Below are positions 21,301 through 31,942 of a stretch of DNA of 64,000 nucleotides, one piece after another; the stretch's first letter is position 1; every line of letters begins with the position of its first letter. The position numbers and the translations under genes were made by a program. Source of the DNA: Leptospira sp. B5-022 (GTDB lineage Bacteria > Spirochaetota > Leptospiria > Leptospirales > Leptospiraceae); NCBI RefSeq assembly GCF_000347035.1, contig NZ_ANIJ01000014.1, positions 186,001 through 250,000 of the forward strand, in the 5' to 3' direction. The notes under the pieces are model-generated. The model saw only the letters and a list, made by a program, of their open reading frames with translations, was not told the DNA's origin and made no database searches.

Positions 21301-22235
21301 TTAACTTTTGGGCTGTCAAAATAAGTTTTTAATACGTAACTGATTGACCAGAAGGCAAAATCCAGAACGATAGACCACAATCTTAAAAGTATTACAGAAA
21401 CGATCACAATCTCATCAGGTAGTATTTTAGATAATAATACCAACTGGATCCCGTCTCTAACTCCCAACCCGCTCGGAACAAAAATCACTACGATCCCTAT
21501 TACACCTGCTAAGGTCGTAACTCCAGAAACATAGACTAATTCTGCATATTCCAATGCGGGATATACAGTTTTTAGAATAAAGAAAAACGGAATACCACTG
21601 ACCGCATGTATAAGAGAAAATATAATACCAACTTGCAAAAGAGTAGACCATCGGAAACGAATACCTTCGTCTAACTCTTCCTTTTTTACGATTTTATATG
21701 CTTTGCGAAATATAAAATTAAAAACGCTCGGATACAAAAAAAATGCAAATCCGATCAGTATTAATAGTAAGATATAACGAACCTGAGATTGTAAAAAAGG
21801 AAGCCTATCAGAAGCAACTATGAATAGAATTGCTACGACCGCTCCGGTAAAAATCTGAACCGCAGCCTCCAGAAAAGAAGTTAACAATAATACTTTTTTG
21901 CTAATTCCTTGCTCTGTAGCAAAGTATACCTTCCCCGCTATCCATAACACGGAACCTGGAATGTATCTGCCTAACCAAGACTTGGCGTATACATAATTCA
22001 ATTGCAGATACGAATTGATCTTTTGTCCGAAGGATTTGATCAAAAAGACCCAGGCAAGCGGGCTTATAAATCGGATGAACAAACTAATCGGAACGGATAA
22101 TAGAATATAAAACCAATTAAATTCTATATCGTAAAATTTGGACCATTCTATTTTTCTAAAATAGAATGCTAAAAAGGATAATATGAGTAAGTACAATACG
22201 ATCGAAACATACGTACTTCTTTTCTTTTTATCCAT
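21297..22235 (-). CDS. Lysylphosphatidylglycerol-synthase-TM/UPF0104-like membrane protein
   Basis: A 312-residue protein with about eight hydrophobic segments, of the flippase-like family that shares the membrane part of MprF. Conserved stretches include YVYAKSWLGRYIPGSVLWIAGKVYFAT (about 84-110; positively charged and Gly/Pro-rich) and a C-terminal VSGVTTLAGVIGIVVIFVPSGLGVRDG block. Members move or modify lipid-linked molecules; the role in each case is mostly inferred. It ends a glycan cluster and overlaps the pyruvyl transferase gene by 8 bp, which suggests action on a lipid-linked glycan. Confidence 0.8.
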   Translation of the reverse strand: MDKKKRSTYVSIVLYLLILSFLAFYFRKIEWSKFYDIEFNWFYILLSVPISLFIRFISPLAWVFLIKSFGQKINSYLQLNYVYAKSWLGRYIPGSVLWIAGKVYFATEQGISKKVLLLTSFLEAAVQIFTGAVVAILFIVASDRLPFLQSQVRYILLLILIGFAFFLYPSVFNFIFRKAYKIVKKEELDEGIRFRWSTLLQVGIIFSLIHAVSGIPFFFILKTVYPALEYAELVYVSGVTTLAGVIGIVVIFVPSGLGVRDGIQLVLLSKILPDEIVIVSVILLRLWSIVLDFAFWSISYVLKTYFDSPKVN

Positions 22236-23415
22236 TTATACTCAGAACTGTTTTTGAATTTTTCAAAACCAAGCTCCTCAGCTGATTGATCCTAACATGT
22301 AAATGTTTTGCGGTTTTAGCCCTATTCGTAAATGCTTTCTGCAGAACGGCAATCAGTTCTTTTTCGGTAAAATTGAAAAGATCCAAATTGTATTCGCTCA
22401 ATTCCAATCTTTCCATAAGATCGACTACTTTCTTTTCGTAAGCGATAGATACCACTGGAGTTTCCATAGAAGAAGAAAGTAAAACTGCGTGTAGTCTCAT
22501 TCCTAATAATAGATATGAGTTCTTAAAGAGCGCTATCGCTACATCCGGCCTTAGCTCTTCGTCGATAAATACTATATTTTTAGATTTACATTTTCCTAAA
22601 ACTTCTTTGATCAAAGGAAGATCGCTATCCGGTCCGTAAAAGTGCATCGCCATAAACACAACTTTATCCACTTTTGAAGAAATTGAATCGATCGCTTTGG
22701 CCAATTTTACAGGAGTGCTTTCGATGACATCGTCGCTCATTTTTTCTTCTAGATAGAGTCGTTTTTGTTCTTGAGATAAGAATCTTGGAGAAACGATTAA
22801 CTTTTTCTCTTTTAGTTTTAAACCGTTCCTGTTTAAGACTTCTTCCAACTCACTCTCATTTGCAGGAGGTGCAAAGAAAGCGGAGTCCGCGGTAAACTCC
22901 ACGGATTGAACGTCTAATTTTTTCAGTTCCTCTAAGGAGCCGCTATCTCTTACACTCTTATACTTTGCCTTATTCAGTACAAAAGGTATGTAGAATTTTC
23001 CGTATTTATTATAGATCTTTTTTACTCCTGCTCCGAAAAGGATGAAAGGTTTTCTAAAGATCACAGGTAAAAAGAAATATAAGGTCCTCACTAAGTGAGA
23101 ATGGTCGAAAATAGGAGTCCCACCACTTATGATCACGAAGTCGACATCCCAAAAAGTTTTTAAGATCTGGAACCAACGGATCGGATTGATAATATCTTTT
23201 TTTAATAAAGCCTTCATCGGAGTGACACCTTTAGTGGCGGTGTAATCCGGATCCGTAGTTAAGGCTCGGATATAATATTCTTTCCGGGGATTTGCTTTTT
23301 TAATTAATTCTTTAACCCCTAAGAGGATGGCTGAATCACCAATATTACGGCTACCATACCAACCCCCCCAAATTAAAAAGGTAAAAATTTTCTTAGGTCT
23401 ATGTAAATCGCTCAT
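22228..23415 (-). CDS. Polysaccharide pyruvyl transferase family protein
   Basis: A 395-residue protein of the CsaB/WcaK family. The N-terminal WGGWYGSRNIGDSAILLG segment matches the family glycine/asparagine motif, and VIISGGTPIFDHSH and LFGAGV follow. Near the C-terminus NSYLLLGMRLHAVLLSSSMETP is the conserved RxHxxxxS-type motif. Members transfer pyruvate from phosphoenolpyruvate to sugars of envelope polysaccharides; some act in sulfur or exopolysaccharide pathways. Placed between glycosyltransferases and the flippase-like gene, it probably decorates the same glycan. Confidence 0.85.
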   Translation of the reverse strand: MSDLHRPKKIFTFLIWGGWYGSRNIGDSAILLGVKELIKKANPRKEYYIRALTTDPDYTATKGVTPMKALLKKDIINPIRWFQILKTFWDVDFVIISGGTPIFDHSHLVRTLYFFLPVIFRKPFILFGAGVKKIYNKYGKFYIPFVLNKAKYKSVRDSGSLEELKKLDVQSVEFTADSAFFAPPANESELEEVLNRNGLKLKEKKLIVSPRFLSQEQKRLYLEEKMSDDVIESTPVKLAKAIDSISSKVDKVVFMAMHFYGPDSDLPLIKEVLGKCKSKNIVFIDEELRPDVAIALFKNSYLLLGMRLHAVLLSSSMETPVVSIAYEKKVVDLMERLELSEYNLDLFNFTEKELIAVLQKAFTNRAKTAKHLHVRINQLRSLVLKNSKTVLSING

Positions 23416-23471
23416 ATTTTTCCGATTATATTTATTATAAAAAATGACTTTTTTAGATCAGAGAATCTTCT

Positions 23472-24659
23472 TCAAGATTTCATCAAATCCATATATTGTT
23501 TAGCTACCTTCAAGCTGTCAAACCGATCCTGGATCACTTGGATTCCATGAGATCTTATTTCTTTGGGCAAACTTGGATTTTGAAGCAGCCATTCAATCTT
23601 ATCTGCCCAATCTTTTGTGTCTCTTTCCTGCACATATATGCCGTTAAATTTATCTCGGATCATTTGCTCTCTCGTTTCATAATATGTGGAAATAACCACT
23701 GCTCCACATGCCATACTTTCTATAATCGTAGTTGGCAATGGATCGTAATCCTTAGAGAAAACGCTTACAAAGTCCGCAACGGAGTAATAAGAAGGTAACT
23801 CTGCTTCCGGAACATTCTCCAATATTTTTACCTTATCCTTTAAACCAGAATCTTGGATCAAACTGATTACTTTATCATAATAACTGGAATTATGGGAATG
23901 CCTGACTCCGATCAACACAAGGACCAGATCTGAGAATTTATCACTTAGTATCTTGAATGCGGAGATAGTTTCCAATAATCCTTTTGCTGGAGTGAATCTG
24001 GAAACGGAAAGGATCACTTTTTGCTTATCAGACAGCCCTAGTTTCTTTCTGAATGTATCTTTCAGATTTTCGGATTGGGGAAAATACCTGCTTAATTCCA
24101 CAGAGGGACCGATCGTTTTGATCTTAGCCGCCGGAATTCCCCATTTTAATAATGTACTATCTTCTTTTTCTGCGGTTGTATCTACATACTTTGCAATTTT
24201 CCAAGTCTTTTTTTTGCAGGGATCTCTTAGGAGTTTAATGCCTAAATAGCCTAAGATCTCTCCTAAACTAAAACTATAATTTTTAACATCTTCTAGTCCG
24301 CTGCATATATATACGATCGGTTTCTTGATATTTAAGGAAAGTTCTAGGGATAACGGAGAATTACATATAATAAGATCTGCTTCTTTGTATAATTTCCTGA
24401 AAAGCTTAAATCGATTGATGGAAATATCGAAGCTTGTAGAAAATATTTTGCGTAATTCGCTCTTGTACCTGAAAATATGAACGCCATCCAACTCGGAAGA
24501 TTCCCCATCTTCGGATTCTTTTCTGCTGATCACTGTTACCGAATGACCCAGTCGGACTAAGGCTCTGGATAAATTAAAACTGTATCTTAAGTCCCCACAA
24601 GTAAGAGGTTCTTTTAAGGAATCAGGATATCTGTACCCGGGTAAATATAATATATTCAT
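23472..24659 (-). CDS. Glycosyltransferase, GT4-like
   Basis: A family-4-type glycosyltransferase with two Rossmann domains. The start is taken at 24659 (MNILYLPGYRYPD), where the ATG overlaps the stop of the upstream gene (ATGA). A longer frame would begin inside that gene without a binding site. This gives 395 residues. VILSVSRFTPAKGLLETI marks the start of the nucleotide-sugar domain. DPLPTTIIESMACGAVVIST carries the E-x7-E motif. Donor and acceptor are unknown. It is part of the envelope glycan cluster with two similar enzymes. Confidence 0.88.
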   Translation of the reverse strand: MNILYLPGYRYPDSLKEPLTCGDLRYSFNLSRALVRLGHSVTVISRKESEDGESSELDGVHIFRYKSELRKIFSTSFDISINRFKLFRKLYKEADLIICNSPLSLELSLNIKKPIVYICSGLEDVKNYSFSLGEILGYLGIKLLRDPCKKKTWKIAKYVDTTAEKEDSTLLKWGIPAAKIKTIGPSVELSRYFPQSENLKDTFRKKLGLSDKQKVILSVSRFTPAKGLLETISAFKILSDKFSDLVLVLIGVRHSHNSSYYDKVISLIQDSGLKDKVKILENVPEAELPSYYSVADFVSVFSKDYDPLPTTIIESMACGAVVISTYYETREQMIRDKFNGIYVQERDTKDWADKIEWLLQNPSLPKEIRSHGIQVIQDRFDSLKVAKQYMDLMKS

Positions 24660-25846
24660 CCTCGAAATACCTCCAGATACTCGGAAGAGACAATGTCCCA
24701 ATCATAACGATTTTCTATTTTTTTGCGAGCGGCTTTGCCAGCATTCACGACTTTAATTGGATCAGCTGATAATTCTAAGATGATCCGTTTTATTTCTTCT
24801 ATATCGTCTACCTTGATCAAAAATCCGTCTTTTCCGTTCTCGATCAAGTCCACCATTCCGGACACTTTGGAAGTCACTACCGTCTTACCCAAAGACATTG
24901 CTTCTAAAATCGCAATTGGCATACCTTCGTAGGAAGTCGGAAGGCAAAAAATATCCGTAAGTTTTAAGTAATAAGGAACTCGTTGGTTAGGAATAGGACC
25001 GATAAACTTTACATTATTTTGAAGATCTAATTCTTTAATTAAATTTATGACCTTATCTTCGTATTTCCTTCCCCCGCCTATTAATAGGAGTATTATATTT
25101 TTATTTTCTTTTACTACTTCTTTGAGTGCGAATAGAAGATTGAATACTCTCTTCCGAACCCGAAATACTCCGATATATGTTAATACTAATTTACTCTTTA
25201 ACTGTTTTTCCAGATCGTCATCTTTAAAATCCAATGGTAAAATGCCAAAGTTCGGATTTACTCCGTTCGGAATGATCTGAATTTCCTTCTTCCATACCTT
25301 GCAAAAAGTATTATAAAACTCTTTTCTATTTTCGCTGCTGACCACGGTAATTATATCCGAAAAAACATAACCTATAAAATCCAAAACGATATGCATCGGA
25401 TCTAAAACGAATTTTTCCAGATATTCTTTAAAAAGAGGACGAAAAGTGTAGCCCTGGATGCTTACACTTCTTACTTCTTTCAATTCGGAAAAATAATTCA
25501 CTTGGAATGAGTTCACTACTTTGGGGAATTTTCTTCCAAGAAGACGATAAAAAGGTTTGGCGAATAAAAAAAGAGTAGTGCTCGCCTGATGCAGGTTGAT
25601 CACATCTATATTATATTTTTTGATTAGACCTAAAACGCGGAAATTTCCTAAAAATATTCCTTTGATCAATCCGGTCGAAGTCCTAAAAACTTTAGAAGAT
25701 TCGTCGGAGGGATTTTTTTTACCAGTGGTCAATACATAAGTATCATTTCCTTTTTTCTGGTAATAATTCTGTAGGTTTCTGGCAATTTCGCCTACTCCTC
25801 CGATCTTATCCGGAGGAAAATAATCCGTAATGATAAGAATATTCAT
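24656..25846 (-). CDS. Glycosyltransferase, GT4-like
   Basis: A 396-residue GT4-type enzyme. The N-terminus has ITDYFPPDKIGGVGEIARNL, a typical acceptor-domain opening with a Gly-rich loop. The C-terminal domain has LTYIGVFRVRKRVFNLLFAL and LPTSYEGMPIAILEAMSLGK with the E-x7-E motif. It retains the usual sugar-nucleotide-binding layout, so it should be active. It overlaps the next gene by 4 bp and follows another glycosyltransferase by 45 bp, indicating one transcript. The substrate is unknown. Confidence 0.9.
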   Translation of the reverse strand: MNILIITDYFPPDKIGGVGEIARNLQNYYQKKGNDTYVLTTGKKNPSDESSKVFRTSTGLIKGIFLGNFRVLGLIKKYNIDVINLHQASTTLFLFAKPFYRLLGRKFPKVVNSFQVNYFSELKEVRSVSIQGYTFRPLFKEYLEKFVLDPMHIVLDFIGYVFSDIITVVSSENRKEFYNTFCKVWKKEIQIIPNGVNPNFGILPLDFKDDDLEKQLKSKLVLTYIGVFRVRKRVFNLLFALKEVVKENKNIILLLIGGGRKYEDKVINLIKELDLQNNVKFIGPIPNQRVPYYLKLTDIFCLPTSYEGMPIAILEAMSLGKTVVTSKVSGMVDLIENGKDGFLIKVDDIEEIKRIILELSADPIKVVNAGKAARKKIENRYDWDIVSSEYLEVFRG

Positions 25847-25891
25847 GGATCAGATCCCTTAAGCAAACGTTGCCTTTTAATCATCATCCTA

Positions 25892-27130
25892 TTATCCATT
25901 ACGAAATAAAAAATCCCAATGTTGTTCTGCAACCGCAGACCATTCAAACTTAGCTGCGGTCTCAATCGCCTTTTTCTGGATATTGACTTTTTGTTCAAGA
26001 CTGAGTGATTTTATTTTTAAAAGAGAATTTGAGATCGCGTCAGGATCTTTTTCGGGAATTAAAAAGCCATTTATTCCATCGTCTATAATGTCGTCCGCAC
26101 CGCTTTCAAAAGTAGCGATACATATTTTTCCGGAAGCCATTCCTTCTAATAGAACAACCGGCAAACCTTCCGAATCTCCGTCTTTGGAAATGATAGATGG
26201 AATAACTATAATGTTCGATTCTTGTAAAAAGTTTCGCTTCTTTTCACCTTGCAGATAACCTACAAACTGGATCTTATCTTTAGGCAAGTTTGCAGAATTT
26301 GCCAAAGTCAATAGTTTGTCTCTCCAAGGACCGTCGCCCGCTATTCTTAATTCGGAATCCGGATCGAAGGAGAAATATTTTTCAAAAGCAGGGATCAAAA
26401 AGTGGATCCCTTTCTTTTCCACAAACCTTCCAATAAAAGCGACGGTACATTTTTTATCTTCAGACAAAGTATTTGTCGAAAGCTCTGGAGCCAAATAAAC
26501 CCCCATAGGAATAATTTTGACCTTTCTAGAAATTGTGTTCCAATCCTTCTCGGGAAAAAAAGATCTCAATTTTTCAAAAGACCTTTTGCTAACTACGGTA
26601 ATTGCTTTAGCACGCCTGGAAAAAAAACGGACTGTTGCTCTTCCTAATATAGGTAACTTTTTCAAAATGATCACATCGGAAGAATGGCTCGTAAAAACAA
26701 ACTTGGTCCCGGAAAGCAAACCGACAATACCTGCAGAAATGCCTTGTGGTGTAAACCAATGAGCATAAATATAATCTGGTTTAAATTTTCTGACCAGAAC
26801 GAATAAAGATAAAGCCTCGAATAAAAATAATAAGGGGATCATTAAAAAATATACTTTATTCTTTTTTAATGTAGGCATTATCCCGTGGCCTGCCAATTTC
26901 TCCATGGAAAAAGGCCAGAAATAATGAAATCTACGCTCCGTATACTCTTCGTATTTGGTTTCCTTTTTTGTATAGGAACGAGCATCATGAGGAGCTAAAA
27001 CTACAAACTCGGTCTCCGGATGTAGTTTTTTTAGAGCTAATACTTGATCCTTCACAAATCCAGGAACATCGTCTTTCTCGGAAGCAGGAAATGTGGAAGA
27101 TACGAATAGGATTTTTTCAATTTTCAGCAT
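25892..27130 (-). CDS. Glycosyltransferase, GT4-like
   Basis: A 412-residue GT4-type enzyme. LFVSSTFPASEKDDVPGFVKD opens the acceptor domain. FTSHSSDVIILKKLP and AITVVSKRSFEKLRSFFP follow. CTVAFIGRFVEKKGIHFLI begins the donor domain, and DSEGLPVVLLEGMASGK carries the E-x7-E motif. The opening resembles enzymes that elongate surface polysaccharides in steps, but the linkage cannot be stated. The gene lies 90 bp downstream of the GT2 gene on the same strand. Confidence 0.9.
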   Translation of the reverse strand: MLKIEKILFVSSTFPASEKDDVPGFVKDQVLALKKLHPETEFVVLAPHDARSYTKKETKYEEYTERRFHYFWPFSMEKLAGHGIMPTLKKNKVYFLMIPLLFLFEALSLFVLVRKFKPDYIYAHWFTPQGISAGIVGLLSGTKFVFTSHSSDVIILKKLPILGRATVRFFSRRAKAITVVSKRSFEKLRSFFPEKDWNTISRKVKIIPMGVYLAPELSTNTLSEDKKCTVAFIGRFVEKKGIHFLIPAFEKYFSFDPDSELRIAGDGPWRDKLLTLANSANLPKDKIQFVGYLQGEKKRNFLQESNIIVIPSIISKDGDSEGLPVVLLEGMASGKICIATFESGADDIIDDGINGFLIPEKDPDAISNSLLKIKSLSLEQKVNIQKKAIETAAKFEWSAVAEQHWDFLFRNG

Positions 27131-27220
27131 GGAAATTTTAAACTATCTTAAGTGAATTTAGAATTTAAAGGATTTGAAAAATATATAACTAAACCTGCAA
27201 ATCCGAGCGAGACCAAGTCT

Positions 27221-28207
27221 TCATTTTTTATGAAGAGATTTTTCTTTCTTCAATCTATGATTCCAAGACATCAATTTAATATGATAAAGATTTTCTTCTA
27301 GGAGTTTTCTATTATTCCCGACCAAAAACGCCAGTATCGCGGAAACCAAAAACAGACCGGAAATAATCACTAACACAACTGCAAACAATAAAGACTGCAC
27401 ATGTCCTTTACCTATTCCTAAAAAGAAAAAGATCAAGAATCGGATCGCAATCGCTAATGCAGGAACAAACGAAGTAACAGCCAAGACCCCAAAAAATTGA
27501 AATGGTCTGTATATGATCAATAATCTTACCAAAGAAGTACCGGACTTCCACATATGCTGGAATATATTTTTAAATAACCTAGACTTTCTGGTAGGAGGAT
27601 TCGTACGGATCGGAACGGAAGAAACAGTCAGATCCATTTTGACTGCTTGCACAATTGTATCCAAAACATAAGAAAACTTAGTGGTTACATTTAGTCTTAA
27701 TAGACTTTCTCTAGAATAAGCCCGGAAGCCGGAGACAGTATCCGGAATATCGGTCCCGATCAGATTTCGAACGATTAGATTCCCGAACCATTGTAGAGTT
27801 TTCTTTAATGGAGAAAAATGTTCCACCTTCCAAGGCACTCTGTTCCCGATCACTATGTCCACGGAACTTGTCATGACCGGAGCAATCAGATCAGGAATAT
27901 AAGAAGAAGGATACTGATTATCCGCATCCGTGTTTACGAAAATATCCGCACCACTTTCCAGAGCAGCCTCCACTCCGGATTTGAATGCTCTTCCCAGTCC
28001 TAAGTTTTTTTTGTGGGAAATTATTTTACACCCGTAAGAAGCTGCAATCTCCGAAGTGCGATCCGTAGAACCGTCATCCACGATCTGGACTTCTATCGTT
28101 TTGATTCCTGGGATCTTTTTAGGGATCTCGGCAAGTACTGCAGAAAGAGTTTTTTCCTCATTATAGCAAGGTATATTGATTACTAACTTCATTCTACTAC
28201 TCGTCAA
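27221..28207 (-). CDS. GT2 glycosyltransferase, polyprenyl-phosphate-sugar synthase type
   Basis: A 328-residue family-2 enzyme. NIPCYNEEKTLSAVLAEIPK opens the GT-A fold, IVDDGSTDRTSEIA and NTDADNQYPSSYIP supply the DxD-type metal site, and SGFRAYSRESLLRLN follows. Two C-terminal hydrophobic segments (about 232-262 and 270-295) resemble GtrB/DPM-like synthases, which load a sugar onto undecaprenyl or dolichyl phosphate. It is the first gene of the glycan cluster and follows murC after about 116 bp. It could supply a lipid-linked sugar for the enzymes downstream. Confidence 0.9.
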   Translation of the reverse strand: MTSSRMKLVINIPCYNEEKTLSAVLAEIPKKIPGIKTIEVQIVDDGSTDRTSEIAASYGCKIISHKKNLGLGRAFKSGVEAALESGADIFVNTDADNQYPSSYIPDLIAPVMTSSVDIVIGNRVPWKVEHFSPLKKTLQWFGNLIVRNLIGTDIPDTVSGFRAYSRESLLRLNVTTKFSYVLDTIVQAVKMDLTVSSVPIRTNPPTRKSRLFKNIFQHMWKSGTSLVRLLIIYRPFQFFGVLAVTSFVPALAIAIRFLIFFFLGIGKGHVQSLLFAVVLVIISGLFLVSAILAFLVGNNRKLLEENLYHIKLMSWNHRLKKEKSLHKK

Positions 28208-28303
28208 AATGGTGGATTTTCAAGATTCGTCCAATACTTTTTGAAATGATCCGATTTAGAAAAAGAACATATCACTGTTATTTGTATTTATGAATAAACA
28301 CAT

Positions 28304-28325
28304 TAGAAATTCGAAAATCGAATTC
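28304..28325 (-). terminator. Small hairpin at the murC stop codon
   Basis: AATTCG (28308-28313) and CGAATT (28319-28324) form an AT-rich inverted repeat with a five-base spacer, overlapping the murC stop. No clear U-tract follows on the minus strand. It may mark the end of the cell-wall transcript, but the evidence is weak. Confidence 0.3.
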
Positions 28326-29718
28326 AAGACTTCAAAAGTCCAAGTCCCCAATCCCGAACATTCCCCGCTCCTAAACTTACGAATACGTCTCCGGGGCTAA
28401 GTATTTCCTTCAGGACGGATAGATCCGCTCCAAGATTACCCGAAAGGATTTTAGGCCGTATCTTCATTTTGTCCGCGATAAGTTCGGAAGAGACTCCCGG
28501 GATAGGATCTTCTCCAGCGGAATAAATGGGAAGAAGTAGAACTGTTTCCACTCGGTCCAAACTTTTGGCGAAGTCCTCGTATAAGTTTTTAGTCCGAGTA
28601 TATCTATGAGGCTGAAATAGGATCACAGGCTTTCCCCTTCCTCCGGATAACTCTCGGACAGAAGAAAGCACTGCTTGGACCTCGGTGGGATGATGCCCAT
28701 AATCATCGTAAATATCCACACCATTTTTATTTCCGATATATTCCAGCCTGCGTTTCACTCCGGCATATCCGGAAACCGACTTGGCTGCTTTTTCAGGATC
28801 CGCTCCTATAGAATAAGCCGCAAGTACTCCAGCCAATGAATTCGTAAGATAATGTTTTCCGGGAAATCGGGAACTGATCTCGAATTCCCTTCCATTCAGG
28901 AAGAAGGTCAGTTTCTTATTTTCTATTTTATAATGTACTAAATTTCGAAAGTCGGCCGCTTTAACATTGGTATTATAGGAAGAAAAGCCGAATATTTTGG
29001 ATTTATCTTGCACCAGTTCCAAACAATCCGTTATACCCGGATCATCCAGATCTAAAACGACCGTTTGTGTTCCGGAAGAAATAAATCGGGAGAATGCTTC
29101 CAATAATTTCTCACGGGTATGATAAAAGTCCAGATGATCCTCGTCTATATTCGTAAGGATACGCACTTGGGCCTTATGATTTAAGAATGTTCCGTCGGAT
29201 TCGTCCGACTCAAAGACCCCAAACTTACCGGCGGAAAATCTTCCACCTACTCCATTCAAAAAGGAAACATCCCCACCTACCATTACGGAAGGGGAATATC
29301 CCAGATCATCGAGTATATGGGCGGTCATCGCAGTCGTTGTAGTCTTTCCATGAGAACCGCCGACCGCTATACAAGTCAAATCTTCAAAACAGAGATGCAA
29401 AACTTCGGATCTATGAAAGAATCGGACCCCTTTTTGCCTAAAGAAGGAAGCAATAGGATGGGAATCCAATCGGATAGCGGAAGAATAAATTACGGAGTCG
29501 TATTCAATATTTTCTCCAAGATCGGAAAGTTTGGAGAAAATTTTTACACCCTTCTTCTCTAAGTTTTCGGTGACCTGACTTTTTTTTCCGTCATAACCGG
29601 AAACTTCGAAACCTGCATCCGCCAATATATGGGCGAGACTAGACATGCCGGAGCCGCCGATGCCGAGGAAAAAAGGTTTGGAAAATCCCAGTCTTTTTTG
29701 GATGGACCCGCTTTCCAT
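28324..29718 (-). CDS. murC: UDP-N-acetylmuramate--L-alanine ligase
   Basis: Joins L-Ala to UDP-MurNAc in the cytoplasm, the first amino-acid addition in peptidoglycan synthesis. The 464-residue protein has FLGIGGSGMSSLAHIL at about 17-32 (UDP-binding), the ATP loop GSHGKTTTT at 121-129, ESDESDGTFLN, a HHPTEVQA segment and FQPHRYTRT. These are all typical of MurC. Its start shares one base with the murG stop (TAATG). It is the last gene of the rsmH-to-murC cluster. Confidence 0.96.
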   Translation of the reverse strand: MESGSIQKRLGFSKPFFLGIGGSGMSSLAHILADAGFEVSGYDGKKSQVTENLEKKGVKIFSKLSDLGENIEYDSVIYSSAIRLDSHPIASFFRQKGVRFFHRSEVLHLCFEDLTCIAVGGSHGKTTTTAMTAHILDDLGYSPSVMVGGDVSFLNGVGGRFSAGKFGVFESDESDGTFLNHKAQVRILTNIDEDHLDFYHTREKLLEAFSRFISSGTQTVVLDLDDPGITDCLELVQDKSKIFGFSSYNTNVKAADFRNLVHYKIENKKLTFFLNGREFEISSRFPGKHYLTNSLAGVLAAYSIGADPEKAAKSVSGYAGVKRRLEYIGNKNGVDIYDDYGHHPTEVQAVLSSVRELSGGRGKPVILFQPHRYTRTKNLYEDFAKSLDRVETVLLLPIYSAGEDPIPGVSSELIADKMKIRPKILSGNLGADLSVLKEILSPGDVFVSLGAGNVRDWGLGLLKS

Positions 29719-30794
29719 TATTTCGTATTTTCGAAAAAGAAACCTACCGTTTCAGTAGAGGCTTCTACATGAGAACATTCTAATGATCTAATAGACATTT
29801 CATTTAATAGTTCCGGCTTCTGAGCAAATCCGTCCAAGATGCGGAAAAGTTTGCTTTCGTCCTCATCCCGTTGCTCGAGCAAGGCTGCTGCACCGTTCGC
29901 TTCCATGTATTTCGCATTCGCTGTTTGATGATCGTCTTTTGCGAAAGGATATGGGATCAAGATCATAGGGAGAGCGTAAGCGGCACATTCGGAAAGAACC
30001 CCGGAACCGGACCGAGCGATGACCAGGTTAGCCCAGTCGTAATGTTCCGCCATATTATCCGAATAAGAGATCAGGTCTGCATCCTTTGTCTTTTTGGAAA
30101 CCTCGTCGTATAACGCGGTCCCCGTCAACATCCTAAAACGGAACCTTTCCTGGATCATTTCGTGTTTCATCAGGTTGACTACCATATTATTGATCTGTCT
30201 TGCTCCCTGAGAACCACCCATTACTAAAACGTTAAATTGTTTTTTCTTTTTAGGATCCCATTTTTCGCTAAACTTTAAAGCAAGTTTAGGGACCGTTTTG
30301 GATCTTAAAGGATTTCCTAATATTTCCCAACTACAGGAAATCTTTGTGTCCTTTGGAGGAAAACTAAAGGACACCTTATCCGCAAATCTGAAAAATATCC
30401 GGTTCACTTTTCCAGGGATACAATTCTGTTCGCATAAATACAATTTTTTGCCGAAGATCACCGCGTATAAGAGTGCCGGAACGCTGGAATATCCGCCCAT
30501 CCCGATCACAGCGTCCACTCGTAGCTGCCTGAACTTGATCCAGGATCGGACAAGTTGGAATATATATCGAAAAGGTAATAAAAGAAAATTTCCGGAAAGA
30601 GAAGGAGTATTATGCCAGACTACTTCGCAAGGAGCTTGTTTTAAATCCGGATTATCCTTGTTTCGGATCAAAGAATGTAGAAAAACGTTAGAGATCCCTA
30701 AGGAATCTTTTCGGTCCACAAGACTTTCCGCAAGCGCAACCCCTGGGGAAATATGGCCTCCGGTCCCTCCGGCTGCGATTAAAACCGATCTCAT
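29718..30794 (-). CDS. murG: UDP-GlcNAc:lipid I N-acetylglucosaminyltransferase
   Basis: Converts lipid I to lipid II at the inner face of the cytoplasmic membrane. The 358-residue GT28 enzyme has [19 protein letters not shown] at 7-25, [33 protein letters not shown], and [17 protein letters not shown] with the conserved Glu for UDP-GlcNAc. [15 protein letters not shown] completes the family set. It overlaps ftsW by 4 bp and murC by one base. Confidence 0.96.
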   Translation of the reverse strand: MRSVLIAAGGTGGHISPGVALAESLVDRKDSLGISNVFLHSLIRNKDNPDLKQAPCEVVWHNTPSLSGNFLLLPFRYIFQLVRSWIKFRQLRVDAVIGMGGYSSVPALLYAVIFGKKLYLCEQNCIPGKVNRIFFRFADKVSFSFPPKDTKISCSWEILGNPLRSKTVPKLALKFSEKWDPKKKKQFNVLVMGGSQGARQINNMVVNLMKHEMIQERFRFRMLTGTALYDEVSKKTKDADLISYSDNMAEHYDWANLVIARSGSGVLSECAAYALPMILIPYPFAKDDHQTANAKYMEANGAAALLEQRDEDESKLFRILDGFAQKPELLNEMSIRSLECSHVEASTETVGFFFENTK

Positions 30795-31942
30795 ACGCCT
30801 ATGTTTTCTTTTCTAGTTATATTGACAAGAATTCCGAAGGCCGCCAAAACCACGAGAAGGGAAGATCCTCCATAGCTCATAAACGGCAAGCTGATCCCTG
30901 TGATCGGGAAAAGACCGGTGACCACATAACTATTAATAACGAACTGGGTCCCTAAAATAAACAATAGGCCCGCTCCCAAATAAAAACCGAACGGATCATC
31001 TACTCTTTTGAGAAGAACATACACTCTGGAAAGAAGAACCATAACCAAAGTAAAGAAGAATAAAAATCCTATAAATCCGAAGTCTTCCACATAGGTGGCA
31101 AGAACGAAGTCAGTATGACTATAGGTTAGATATCTATGGGCATATCCGCTGGCCAACTTATTTCCAAACCAGCCTCCGTCCAAAAAGGCCCTAAAAGAAG
31201 TCACTAATTGGTGACCCTCATCGTAACGAAAGCGGTATGGATCCAACCAAACTTCCATTCTTTTCCTTCTATAACCTACTTGGCTGATAAGAAGATACGC
31301 TAAAGGAAGAGATACCAAACCTACAAGAAGAAGGTTACGGACGGGAAATCCGAATAAAAATACGAAAGCAATCACAACGAATAGAATTTCCATCGTGGTC
31401 CCGAATGCGGGCTCCGCTAAGATCAAAATCAGGACAGAGAGTAATAGTAACGCAGGAATAATAAATCTTTTAGGATCTCGATTCTCTTTTAATTTTAGTT
31501 TTACCATGAGAGAAGATAAATAAACTACCACCGCCAATTTAGCGATCTCGGAAGGTTGTAATTGGTAAGGTCCGATCCCGATCCATCTATGGAAGTTCCT
31601 TCCATAATAAGTCCCGACCGACTTTCCAATGCCCGGAATAAAAACTAAGACCAAAAGAAGAATGCTGATTATAATTCCGCCTAACGCGAATTTTTCCAAA
31701 CGTTTGTAAGGAAAATTCGCAAAGAAGAAAAAAACCACAAGACCGATAACGGCCCAGACCAATTGTTTTTTTAAAAAATACTCCGAGTCTTGGAATTCTC
31801 TCCATGCTGTGACTGAGGAACTGGAATACATCACACATATTCCGAAGAGTAAAAGAAAGAACACGGATCCTACTAGGACCAGATCGAAAGGGGAATCGGG
31901 AGATTCCCAAAAATCTTTGAACTTTCTCCCGAGCGCCTTCAT
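30791..31942 (-). CDS. ftsW: FtsW/RodA-family peptidoglycan glycosyltransferase
   Basis: A 383-residue SEDS-family membrane protein with about ten hydrophobic segments. SEDS proteins polymerise glycan strands from lipid II, with a cognate penicillin-binding protein. Visible motifs are [16 protein letters not shown] in the first segment, [15 protein letters not shown], and the C-terminal [18 protein letters not shown]. The position between mraY and murG points to the division enzyme FtsW rather than RodA. No partner class B penicillin-binding protein is adjacent, although ftsI usually lies in this cluster. Confidence 0.92.
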   Translation of the reverse strand: MKALGRKFKDFWESPDSPFDLVLVGSVFFLLLFGICVMYSSSSVTAWREFQDSEYFLKKQLVWAVIGLVVFFFFANFPYKRLEKFALGGIIISILLLVLVFIPGIGKSVGTYYGRNFHRWIGIGPYQLQPSEIAKLAVVVYLSSLMVKLKLKENRDPKRFIIPALLLLSVLILILAEPAFGTTMEILFVVIAFVFLFGFPVRNLLLVGLVSLPLAYLLISQVGYRRKRMEVWLDPYRFRYDEGHQLVTSFRAFLDGGWFGNKLASGYAHRYLTYSHTDFVLATYVEDFGFIGFLFFFTLVMVLLSRVYVLLKRVDDPFGFYLGAGLLFILGTQFVINSYVVTGLFPITGISLPFMSYGGSSLLVVLAAFGILVNITRKENIGV